NCBI GenBank assembly: GCA_015058265.1
Contig: SVCR01000037.1
Coordinates: 1-10,220 of the forward strand
Direction of reading: 5' to 3'
From: Clostridiales bacterium
GTDB taxonomy: Bacteria > Bacillota_A > Clostridia > Peptostreptococcales > Anaerovoracaceae
DNA length: 10,220 bases
The notes under the pieces are model-generated. The model did not search any database, was not told the origin of the DNA, and saw only the letters and a list, made by a program, of their open reading frames with translations. The stretch's first letter is position 1. Every line of letters starts with the position of its first letter. The translations under genes and the position numbers were made by a program. Below, in pieces: positions 1 through 6,087 of the stretch.

Positions 1-150
1 ACCGACTTTACAGCCAGTCACCCTGCGTAAGTTAGCTACCATAGTGAGCTATTTACAGACTTTATTTCACACACTCACTCAGCTCGTTAGAGCCGTTGAG
101 CGAGAAGCCCCCACCTCAAGAAAAAATTCTAGGTGGTGGGAGTATGTCAC
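1..150 (+). mobile_element. Right end of an IS200/IS605-type (TnpB) element, left part outside window
   Basis: The segment contains the sequence block typical of the right end of TnpB-carrying IS200/IS605 elements: a GAAGCCCCCACCTC run, a short A/T-rich loop, and AGGTGGTGGGAG ending in GTCAC at about 150. The terminal hairpin pairs 108-116 with 131-140, with T137 bulged, and has an inner AGAA/TTCT stem at 119-122 and 127-130. Such subterminal hairpins are what Y1 transposases recognise in this family. No tnpA or tnpB reading frame can be recognised in these 150 bases, so the coding part, if present, lies to the left on the + strand. The exact boundary (about 150) is inferred from the GTCAC ending, and family membership rests on pattern recall, not a database match. 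Confidence 0.66.
20..150 (+). ncRNA. Probable omega-RNA scaffold 3' part (TnpB guide RNA)
   Basis: In TnpB elements the right end is transcribed as a guide RNA whose scaffold ends at the element boundary and whose guide is read from the flanking DNA. Three stacked stems are visible. GTAA/TAGCT at 27-37 pairs with AGCTA/TTAC at 47-56. CTCACTCAG at 74-82 pairs with TTGAGCGAG at 96-104, with one mismatch and one G-T pair; its loop holds an inner CTC/GAG. The terminal hairpin is 108-140. The guide would start at about 151 and read into the 3' end of the adjacent CyuA-like gene. Expression and the partner TnpB are not visible here, so this is inference from structure and position. Confidence 0.45.
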
Positions 151-153
151 AAC

Positions 154-1482
154 CTATTTTGCTTCAAAGATCTCAACGATGGTCTTCTCCGTACCGACCA
201 TTCCAGGTGATGCGATAAGTCCCATATTGCGCATCGTGTCTTCAGGTGCCTTGCCATTGATACCGTGTTCGTTGTAGATGTATACACCGTTCATAGCCAG
301 GTCGACTGACTGATATGCAGCGTCGACAGCTGCGATGCCCTTCATAGTGCAGCCTTGATTTCCGCCGTCACAGATCATTCCTGTGAGGCTGCTTGCCATG
401 TTGTTGAGGGTATGACTCATCATCTCGACCGTGCCGCCTCTCAGGTATACGAGGGCACATGCCATTCCTGATCCTGCTGCGATCGCGCAGCCGCAGAAAG
501 CAGACAGCCTGCCTGAGTACTCTTTAATATAAGTGCAGACCAGATAACTCAGTGCAGTAGCTCTGAGAAGCTTCTCCATGCTGTAGTGGTTGACGCAATA
601 TGCGGCATAGAGAGGCATAGTTGCGATGATGCCGTGAGCGCCGGAGCCTGTGATACTCATTGCAGGCTTGTCGAGTCCTACAACACGAGCCTCAATAGCA
701 CCGTTACACATAAGGGAAGCGGTCTTCTGCTCATCGTCAGATACGAGAGAGCCTCCGTTTTTCTCCATGAGTCTCGGTCCGAATGTAGTTTTGCCGCTTT
801 CGAGTCCTGCCTTCAGAAGCTGGAGGTTGGTTACATACGCTTCGCCTATGAACGTTATCTCGTCAAGATCTACTGTATCGGCATATTCGACCAGCTCTGC
901 AAGTGTATACTTGTGAATGAGGTGAGCTTCTGCAGCGCTTTGGCTGATAGCATCACTGATAGACCCTGTCTTCACACCCGCAGATGCTTCAGCAGCATCA
1001 GTATCCGCCTGAACCGCCGATCCTTCAATCACTTCACCATTGACAGTGATGCAGACGATATTGGTGTGTGAATCTCTTATAGTGACTACTGCAATATCCT
1101 CATCAGTCTCTACCGTAGCTTCAATAAAGATACGGCTGGTTATGGCACTGAGTGACACAGTGACAATTCCCTTGGATACAAGAGCTTCAGCTTCTTCATT
1201 TGCTTCTGCAGTTACCCCTGCAAGAGACTGAAGACCCAGCTCTGCGTTTCCTGCGACATAGCCGAGAGCCGCTGCATACATGCTGCCGACTTTACTGCTG
1301 CCCGGGATCCCGCAAGTGAAAGCATTTTTGTACATGCCGCTGTTCATAGCTACATGAATACGCTTAAGGTCACCCTTCGTATAGGATCTGGCTTTAGCGA
1401 CTGAGAAGGCGATAGCACCGGGTTCGGTTACTCCAAGAGCAGGCTTCATATCGCTTTTGAGAAGTAAACTTAGTTCATGCAT
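154..1482 (-). CDS. L-cysteine desulfidase (CyuA / UPF0597) family protein lacking one Fe-S cysteine
   Basis: The 442-residue protein has the usual length for the CyuA/UPF0597 family, oxygen-sensitive Fe-S enzymes that split L-cysteine into pyruvate, ammonia and sulfide; it is related to the alpha chain of Fe-S serine dehydratases. Family landmarks are KPALG-TEP near the N-terminus (13-21), HTNIV (139-143), a GSGxxGIxATMP stretch (279-290), RLSAFC (325-330) and GMICDGGNQGC (368-378). In the family the first motif is normally ALGCTEP, and that cysteine together with those of SALC and GMICDG is thought to bind the cluster. Here residue 18 is valine (codon at 1429-1431), while C330 and C371 remain; C57 and C332 are extra. 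The start is supported by a GGAAGGG site 6 bases upstream. The protein may have altered cluster chemistry or another substrate. It appears to be monocistronic, and its 3' end lies against the IS605-type right end. Confidence 0.88.
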   Translation of the reverse strand: MHELSLLLKSDMKPALGVTEPGAIAFSVAKARSYTKGDLKRIHVAMNSGMYKNAFTCGIPGSSKVGSMYAAALGYVAGNAELGLQSLAGVTAEANEEAEALVSKGIVTVSLSAITSRIFIEATVETDEDIAVVTIRDSHTNIVCITVNGEVIEGSAVQADTDAAEASAGVKTGSISDAISQSAAEAHLIHKYTLAELVEYADTVDLDEITFIGEAYVTNLQLLKAGLESGKTTFGPRLMEKNGGSLVSDDEQKTASLMCNGAIEARVVGLDKPAMSITGSGAHGIIATMPLYAAYCVNHYSMEKLLRATALSYLVCTYIKEYSGRLSAFCGCAIAAGSGMACALVYLRGGTVEMMSHTLNNMASSLTGMICDGGNQGCTMKGIAAVDAAYQSVDLAMNGVYIYNEHGINGKAPEDTMRNMGLIASPGMVGTEKTIVEIFEAK

Positions 1483-1554
1483 TATAGTCCCTTCCTTTCA
1501 AAGCTTCTGTCAGTATATTGTCTTTAACAAGCAGCAAAGCTCATTAAAGCGTCT

Positions 1555-1583
1555 GATACATTAGTTTAACATAAAAATGTATC
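1555..1583. repeat. 8-bp inverted repeat between divergent genes
   Basis: GATACATT (1555-1562) and AATGTATC (1576-1583) form a perfect inverted repeat with a 13-base spacer in the 239-bp gap between the CyuA-like gene and the divergent small hypothetical gene. It could be an operator for either promoter, or chance in AT-rich DNA. The rest of 1483-1721 shows only weak promoter candidates. Confidence 0.3.
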
Positions 1584-1610
1584 CAAAGCCTGATAAGACT
1601 GATAAATGTG

Positions 1611-1638
1611 TTATTTTGCCGCAGATTCATGGTAAAAT
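1611..1638 (+). promoter_or_regulatory. Possible sigma-A promoter for the 1722 gene
   Basis: An extended -10 of the form TGGTAAAAT (TAAAAT at 1633-1638) lies 16 bases after a weak TTATTT -35 (1611-1616). It would give a leader of about 75 bases before the start at 1722. The same TGGTAAAAT arrangement recurs in the promoter at 3371-3398. The -35 is poor, so confidence is low. Confidence 0.35.
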
Positions 1639-1721
1639 ATTTAAATATATGTTTTGAAATGCGGTATTCTAACTTAATAGGGAAAATGGAGAGATTTTAC
1701 TTAAGAAAAAGGGGCCGTGAA

Positions 1722-2141
1722 ATGAATATAATGCAGTACAAATATGTCAGGATCCAGGGCAAAGAACTCGCTAAGAATACCATGTATGCCAAAGGCGTTT
1801 TCAGCATGTGCTGGCAGATGGTCCAGGATGACATCATGGAAGAGGAGGATGCGGATCTGTTTCGTGAGATCGACAGCTGGTTCGCTGTAAACTTACCTTG
1901 GCCTGATCCTTGCAAAAGGCAGGAACCGGTGGTCTGCTGGTTCAAGACTGAAAACTCAGACGAGATGCTGAAGATGATCCGACCGGCGCTATGGCTCCTG
2001 GATCGGTATGATCATCCTTATTATTTAGTTTTCACGAACTCTCCGGGAGAGATCGTCTATGAAGATCAGTATCAGATCGCAGCGAAGACCGATGGCGTTC
2101 TGCAGATAGATGAGCTGCAGCAGTCCTGGTCACCGGAATAA
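1722..2141 (+). CDS. Conserved hypothetical protein, about 139 residues
   Basis: This is a soluble, acidic protein of 139 residues with no signal peptide or membrane segment. Recognisable blocks are YKYVRIQGKEL at 6-16, the stretch GVFSMCWQMV (25-34), an acidic helix EEEDADLFREIDSWF (40-54), NLPWPDPC (57-64), VVCWFKTE (70-77), LLDRYDHPYYLVFTN (92-106) and PGEIVYEDQYQ (108-118). The style matches an uncharacterised family I recall from gut Firmicutes; I cannot assign a function. The reading frame stays open upstream to a GTG at 1608, but the ATG at 1722 is preferred because AAAAAGGGG lies 7 to 8 bases before it and the upstream translation looks non-coding. A second in-frame ATG is at 1731. 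The XRE-type regulator begins 87 bases downstream with no terminator between, so the two may be co-transcribed. Confidence 0.72.
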   Translation: MNIMQYKYVRIQGKELAKNTMYAKGVFSMCWQMVQDDIMEEEDADLFREIDSWFAVNLPWPDPCKRQEPVVCWFKTENSDEMLKMIRPALWLLDRYDHPYYLVFTNSPGEIVYEDQYQIAAKTDGVLQIDELQQSWSPE

Positions 2142-2178
2142 CAGGTATCTAAAGCAGGCACGGTAAACCAACGGTCGA

Positions 2179-2207
2179 TTGTTCAAGGGTGATCTTCATG
2201 ATATTGT
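2179..2207 (+). promoter_or_regulatory. Weak candidate promoter ahead of the HTH regulator
   Basis: TTGTTC (2179-2184) and TATTGT (2202-2207) are separated by 17 bases. Transcription would start at about 2214, inside the ribosome binding site, which makes this promoter doubtful. Read-through from the 1722 gene is the alternative. Confidence 0.25.
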
Positions 2208-2228
2208 AAGTCAGGGAGGTAAACTGAG

Positions 2229-3143
2229 TTGAAACAATCTACACTAGGTTCATGTATAAGGACATTGCGAGTCCGAAATAATATGACTCAGGCTCAACTG
2301 GCGGGTATTGTCGGCGTTACGGACAAAGCCGTTTCGAAGTGGGAAAGAGATCTGTCATACCCGGATATCTTTTTATTTCCTATGCTTGCCGATGTTCTCG
2401 GAACATCTGTGGATGATCTTCTACGTGAGTGCAAAGAAGAGTATCGGCGGTCCAAGCTGGTACAGACTTTTGAGATGACACGGGATATCAGGGTACCGCT
2501 TCATGTAATTCTGGGGTTTGCCGAAATAATCAGAAACAATCATGATGATCCTGAGATGCTCCAGAGATATCTGGAAGGAATCAGGATCTCCGGCGAATAC
2601 ATGATGGAGATATTCAACCGTATGCAGAAGGACAGATCCGGTTCCGGAGACGAGGGGGATCCCCTCGCAGATTATTCTTATGAGAGGAAAGACCTGGATG
2701 AATATCTCATGGAGAGGATATCGACAGGTCAGACAGAACAGCCTGTTTATCATTTCGACGGCAGAAGGATACTTGTTGCAGAAGATATGACAGTCAATCG
2801 TGAGATAGCCGGAGAGATACTCAAACGGACAGGAGCGGAAACAGAGTTTGCGGAAGACGGGCTGATATGTCTGAACAAGATCAAGGAGGCTCCGGCCGGA
2901 TATTATGATCTGATCCTCATGGATATTATGATGCCTGTTATGGATGGGATAGAAGCGACACGCAGGATAAGGCATCTTGATGACCCTGCCAAATCCTGTA
3001 TACCGATCATCGCTATGACAACCAATGTATCTGAGGAAGACAGAAGCGCTGCACTTGCAGCTGGGATGAATGGTTTTGAAGAGAAACCAATCAGAATAGA
3101 TAAACTGTTCATGTCGATTGGTCATTATCTCAATGAAAAATGA
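2229..3143 (+). CDS. XRE-type HTH / degenerate histidine-kinase DHp / receiver fusion regulator
   Basis: The 304-residue protein has three parts. Residues 6-65 are an XRE helix-turn-helix (TQAQLAGIVGVTDKAVSKWER, then PDIFLFPMLADVLG). Residues 76-133 resemble a kinase DHp domain: RDIRVPLHVILGFAEII copies the H-box HEIRTPLNAILGFAELL, but the phosphorylated histidine is arginine (R85, codon CGG at 2481-2483). There is no ATPase domain. After a polar linker (134-175), residues 178-302 form a receiver domain with acidic pair E185/D186, phospho-acceptor D232 in MDIMMPVMDG, T264 and K286-P287, all intact. The start is TTG at 2229, supported by AGGGAGGT at 2213-2220 with 8-base spacing; the first ATG would cut into the HTH. 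It probably binds DNA as a dimer through the DHp helices and is tuned by phosphorylation of D232 from another kinase; that role is inference. Confidence 0.85.
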   Translation: MKQSTLGSCIRTLRVRNNMTQAQLAGIVGVTDKAVSKWERDLSYPDIFLFPMLADVLGTSVDDLLRECKEEYRRSKLVQTFEMTRDIRVPLHVILGFAEIIRNNHDDPEMLQRYLEGIRISGEYMMEIFNRMQKDRSGSGDEGDPLADYSYERKDLDEYLMERISTGQTEQPVYHFDGRRILVAEDMTVNREIAGEILKRTGAETEFAEDGLICLNKIKEAPAGYYDLILMDIMMPVMDGIEATRRIRHLDDPAKSCIPIIAMTTNVSEEDRSAALAAGMNGFEEKPIRIDKLFMSIGHYLNEK

Positions 3144-3212
3144 TTTAGAATTCAAAGGTTCCTGAATAACAATCTAAAACCAATAACACTATCTGAGATA
3201 CGTGTTGCTTGG

Positions 3213-3260
3213 ACCGGCCTCTATCAGAAAGCCCCCCTTGGATCTGATGGAGGCCGGTTG
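3213..3260 (+). terminator. Long-stem terminator-like hairpin after the HTH-REC gene
   Basis: A 16-bp stem pairs 3213-3228 (ACCGGCCTC then TATCAGA, sharing a T) with 3243-3258 (TCTGATGGAGGCCGGT), with a single G-T pair and a 14-base loop rich in C. The following T-tract (TTGATTGTTG) is weak, so it may terminate imperfectly or act as a 3' stabilising hairpin. Confidence 0.6.
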
Positions 3261-3336
3261 ATTGTTGCGTAGATAACATATATGAAACAACTAAATATGG
3301 AATTAAATATTTATCAGATCAATTTAGATAACGGTT

Positions 3337-3357
3337 TCTATAGAAAGTATCTATAGA
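3337..3357. promoter_or_regulatory. Paired TCTATAGA sites, possible operator
   Basis: Two copies of the palindromic octamer TCTATAGA occur at 3337-3344 and 3350-3357, 13 bases apart start to start, each followed by A. They end 13 bases before the -35 of the rhodanese promoter. A paired operator for a dimeric regulator, possibly the HTH-REC protein encoded just upstream, is possible but is inference. Confidence 0.35.
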
Positions 3358-3370
3358 ATGATGCATATAA

Positions 3371-3398
3371 TTGAAGGCATTCTTTATTGTGGTAAAAT
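3371..3398 (+). promoter_or_regulatory. Sigma-A promoter for the rhodanese gene
   Basis: TTGAAG (3371-3376) and TAAAAT (3393-3398) have a 16-base spacer, with a TGG just before the -10. The predicted leader is about 38 bases and contains the AAAGGAAG ribosome site. Confidence 0.6.
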
Positions 3399-3442
3399 CA
3401 TACCAACGGTTAACTCGTTAATCTATGAAAGGAAGAAACATT

Positions 3443-4165
3443 ATGAAGAAGAAAACCGTATTATTAACTCTTGTGCTGACACTCAGCCTGGTTATCGGTA
3501 CTGCACAGGCTGCATTCGCAGCTATCGACCCTCATGATTTTGATCCGTTCAGAACAAAGGTCGAGACCGAAGTCGATGCTGAAACAGTTGCAATGAACCT
3601 GTACAAGGAGGCTACACAGGGCGGCTATAAGCTTGTTGATACCGCAGGCCTGAAAGCTTCTATCGACAAGAAAGAGTCCATGCTTGTCATCGATACCATG
3701 CCTGAAGCTTGGTTCAATAAGCATCATATCCCTGGTGCAGTAAATGCATACTGCGAAATGCCGCCTGAAACTCTTTCAGCTGAGCACAGAGCAGCGCTCC
3801 TGAAAGAAGTAGAGAAGTTCAGTGGAACCAAGGCTGTCACTAAGTACTGGAATGCTAAGACCAAGAAATGGCAGACCAAGAAGCCTGCTAAGAAGTATTG
3901 GAAGAAGTGCACCAAGAAGAAAGACAAGCACTATAACAAGAAGAAATTCACAGAGCAGCAGAAGATCAAGAACAAGAAGATCGTTGTATACTGCGGATTC
4001 ACTAAGTGCAAACGTTCCGATACAGCAGCTGTTGCACTGGTAAAGGCCGGATATACTAATGTATATCGCTATCCGGGCGGAGCTACAGCATGGTATGATC
4101 AGTTCGGCGATGAAGGATTCGAAGTCGCTCCTGTAGAACCTGTTGAACCTGCTCCAGAAGGTTAA
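3443..4165 (+). CDS. Exported rhodanese-like sulfurtransferase with lysine-rich insert
   Basis: The 240-residue protein starts with a signal peptide (MKKK, hydrophobic core 5-20, likely cleavage near AQAAFAA). A single rhodanese domain follows: LVIDTMPEAWFNKHHIPGAVNA (81-102) is the usual aspartate and HIPGA region, and VVYCGFTKCKRSDTAA (181-196) is the active loop with C184 as the likely sulfur carrier, then VYRYPGGATAWYDQFG (207-222). Between the two halves, about 127-179, lies an insert with some 22 lysines plus aromatic residues (KYWNAKTKKW, KKYWKKC). The loop has C-x4-C-x-x-S instead of the tight classical loop, and C156 lies in the insert. The tail is a short VEPVEPAPEG acidic/proline run. 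The ATG at 3443 is chosen because AAAGGAAG (3428-3435) precedes it and overlaps the earlier in-frame ATG at 3425. It acts outside the membrane; the substrate is unknown. Confidence 0.86.
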   Translation: MKKKTVLLTLVLTLSLVIGTAQAAFAAIDPHDFDPFRTKVETEVDAETVAMNLYKEATQGGYKLVDTAGLKASIDKKESMLVIDTMPEAWFNKHHIPGAVNAYCEMPPETLSAEHRAALLKEVEKFSGTKAVTKYWNAKTKKWQTKKPAKKYWKKCTKKKDKHYNKKKFTEQQKIKNKKIVVYCGFTKCKRSDTAAVALVKAGYTNVYRYPGGATAWYDQFGDEGFEVAPVEPVEPAPEG

Positions 4166-4219
4166 TCAGTAACCGGTTATCAGACTGAGCTATCATAGTT
4201 CATACTTAGAGCTTTATGT

Positions 4220-4264
4220 AAAAGAGACGATGATCACGTGATTCATGTGATCATCGTCTCTTTT
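4220..4264. terminator. Bidirectional intrinsic terminator between convergent genes
   Basis: A perfect 18-bp inverted repeat pairs 4220-4237 with 4247-4264 around a 9-base loop. It begins with AAAA and ends with TTTT, so it gives a stem plus U-tract on either strand. It serves the rhodanese gene (+) and the Big2/transglutaminase-like gene (-). Confidence 0.85.
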
Positions 4265-4267
4265 GCT

Positions 4268-4319
4268 ATTGAATCAACATTGCAATTGAATCAGCATTGC
4301 TGTCGGATCAGCATCCGCA
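4268..4319. repeat. Three degenerate 17-bp tandem repeats spanning a stop codon
   Basis: Units at 4268-4284 (ATTGAATCAACATTGCA), 4285-4301 (ATTGAATCAGCATTGCT) and about 4302-4318 (GTCGGATCAGCATCCGC) are head to tail. The first two differ at two positions; the third is more diverged and contains the TGA stop of the minus-strand gene and its last codons. This suggests local slippage duplication of the 3' end of the gene. Confidence 0.5.
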
Positions 4320-5972
4320 GTCTTCCCATTCCACAAATTCATAAGTATAAGGGAACAGTTTCTTGCTGTGACTCATCACGTATTTGCCGTCATATTCTGC
4401 ATATGGGAATACGAAGTAGTTCAGCTTTCCGTCCTCATTGAGGAAATGATCTGAGTCAGCTTCGGCGGCTGCCTGTTCCGGAGAAAGTGTGATATCTCTG
4501 CCTTCTGAGAACATGAACCAGTTCGCGTCAGCAGTTCCCCAATACTTTGCTTTTAACTCTGTCCACTTATCAGCCAGCGGGGCATCCTGTCCACGGTAAA
4601 GATCTTCATTACCCATGATCTGTTTGAGCAATTCACTAGGATCGGCATCAGCCCAGCCATATCCCGGAAGGTAGAATTGCGGTTTGCACTTCTGTCCGCA
4701 GGTGTCGAATTTCATTCCGAATATTCCGCGTGCCGGTATCCCTTCAGCTCTGCAAAGTGCGTCAAATACTGAATTGACATCTGTGCACTTTCCTATACCG
4801 CCATCCAGATGAGTGAGGATGTATTCAACATCGCCTTTACCAAGACCCGGTGTACTGAAGTCACGTGTAAGATGCTCGGCAACCCAATCATATATAGCGT
4901 AGGCTTTCTCATATACCGTTACGGCGCCGGCATCTTTGACGATCTTGTCAGCCGTTTCCTTTACGATCCCGGAGGTGAGGGAACCGCTGTACGCCGTCTC
5001 CTTAAGGTATTCTGCGAATTCTTCTTTGTTTATTTCTCCTTGCTCAAGCTCAGCAAGGTCTCCCGGCGGGATGATCTCGTTTCTCTGGATGAAGAAAGAT
5101 ATCTTAGCGGTACGATACTCAGGAGCGATCTCGCTGTCCCATTCGAAATATAAAGCTTTGTTGCCTGCGGAATCAGTCGTCTCTTCAACAGTGACATGTG
5201 AGGCAGCTTCATCCGGGACCTCATATTGCACGTTGGATATCTTCTGAGCATAGTCGGTCGACGGGATAGGGACCCACAGCTTAGCAACAGCACCGGCAGG
5301 GTATTTATCCGGATCTGCTATACCCTCTGGAGCGCCATCTGACGTCCTGCCTATACTCATTTTGACAGTGCCGTATTTCACATCGGCAACCCGGATAGTG
5401 ATCTTTCCTTTGACCTTGTTATCCACCTTGGAAACAGCTGATATCGTAACGCTGCCGGGGCTTACGCCTGTAACCATGCCGTATTGATCTACTGTTGCGA
5501 TATCTTTATTGCTTGTTGTCCATGTGACTTCTTTGCTGGCGTTAGCCGGAGTCACAGAAGATATATACACTAAGCAGAACTGCTTGAGAATGATGACCGG
5601 CCGATTAGTTTTCAGTGTAACTGAAGTCGGCGCATTTCCGGTCTTGCGTTTCTTAACGACGATCTTGATCTTCTTTACAGTCTTGCCTTGTTTTGCCTTT
5701 ACATAGGCTGTTCCTGCCTTGAGTGCTTTGACCTTGACAGTTTTCTTCTTCTTGGCTGTAAGTTTGATCTTGCCTTTGCCCTTGGCTATAGACCACTTTA
5801 CGTTTTTATTGGATCTCAGCTTTATAGTTTTGCCGACATAGATCGTCTTGCTCTTAGGTGTTACTTTGAGCTTTGAAGCAGCTGCGATCGTCTCTGTGGA
5901 AGAGAAGAGGGCAGAGCCGACCAGAACAAGGACCAAAGCCGACGCAGTGATTACTTTCAATATTTTACGCAT
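4308..5972 (-). CDS. Exported Big2 / transglutaminase-like surface protein
   Basis: The 554-residue protein has a signal peptide (MRKILK then hydrophobic 7-23). Residues 33-108 are a very lysine-rich Ig-like stretch (SKLKVTPKSKTIYVGKTIKL ... AGTAYVKAKQGKTVKKIKI). Residues 115-196 are a clear Big2 domain (PANASKEVTWTTSNKDIATVDQYGMVTGVSPGSVTISA). After a linker, about 350-447 is a transglutaminase/protease-like core: YAIYDWVAEHLTRDF, GKCTDVNSVFDALCRAEGIPARGIFG with C396 as likely nucleophile, then YLPGYGWADADPSE with D444. The usual catalytic His before the YLPG strand is not seen; the spot reads GQKCKPQFYLPG. The C-terminus is DCGC. The start at 5972 is preferred over a longer frame (to 6092) because AAGGAGG (5981-5987) lies 8 bases upstream and the signal peptide begins there. 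It is probably a wall-associated protein binding anionic polymers; its reaction is unknown. Confidence 0.85.
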   Translation of the reverse strand: MRKILKVITASALVLVLVGSALFSSTETIAAASKLKVTPKSKTIYVGKTIKLRSNKNVKWSIAKGKGKIKLTAKKKKTVKVKALKAGTAYVKAKQGKTVKKIKIVVKKRKTGNAPTSVTLKTNRPVIILKQFCLVYISSVTPANASKEVTWTTSNKDIATVDQYGMVTGVSPGSVTISAVSKVDNKVKGKITIRVADVKYGTVKMSIGRTSDGAPEGIADPDKYPAGAVAKLWVPIPSTDYAQKISNVQYEVPDEAASHVTVEETTDSAGNKALYFEWDSEIAPEYRTAKISFFIQRNEIIPPGDLAELEQGEINKEEFAEYLKETAYSGSLTSGIVKETADKIVKDAGAVTVYEKAYAIYDWVAEHLTRDFSTPGLGKGDVEYILTHLDGGIGKCTDVNSVFDALCRAEGIPARGIFGMKFDTCGQKCKPQFYLPGYGWADADPSELLKQIMGNEDLYRGQDAPLADKWTELKAKYWGTADANWFMFSEGRDITLSPEQAAAEADSDHFLNEDGKLNYFVFPYAEYDGKYVMSHSKKLFPYTYEFVEWEDCGC

Positions 5973-5995
5973 ATGATCGACCTCCTTATTTAATA

Positions 5996-6004
5996 ATTGT
6001 ACCA
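5996..6004 (-). promoter_or_regulatory. Extended -10 candidate for the Big2/transglutaminase-like gene
   Basis: On the minus strand TGGTACAAT is an extended -10 (TACAAT at 5996-6001) with no convincing -35. The leader would be short, about 17 bases, just enough to include AAGGAGG. Confidence 0.35.
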
Positions 6005-6087
6005 TATTCTGCACAGGATAATAAGACAGACATGATATATGCATCTTATCATTTAGATTTAGGACACAGTTTATGCAGAATAATGAC

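Noticed and set aside
44..277. Open frame of 77 codons on the + strand
   Set aside because: It runs through the IS605-type terminal hairpin and into the antisense of the CyuA-like gene; it has no ribosome site and no protein-like features.
586..1071. 161-codon + strand frame
   Set aside because: It is antisense to the CyuA-like gene, whose family motifs clearly identify the coding strand.
1608..1721. 38-residue extension of the small hypothetical protein from GTG 1608
   Set aside because: No ribosome site is seen before 1608, while AAAAAGGGG precedes 1722, and the extension overlaps the only promoter candidate.
2421..3155. 244-codon minus-strand frame
   Set aside because: It is antisense to the HTH-DHp-REC gene and has a composition unlike a real protein.
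4284..4310. Stop TGA after CGC read as selenocysteine (CGC-U)
   Set aside because: No selenocysteine insertion hairpin is evident right after the TGA, and the following codons are repeat DNA leading to a terminator.
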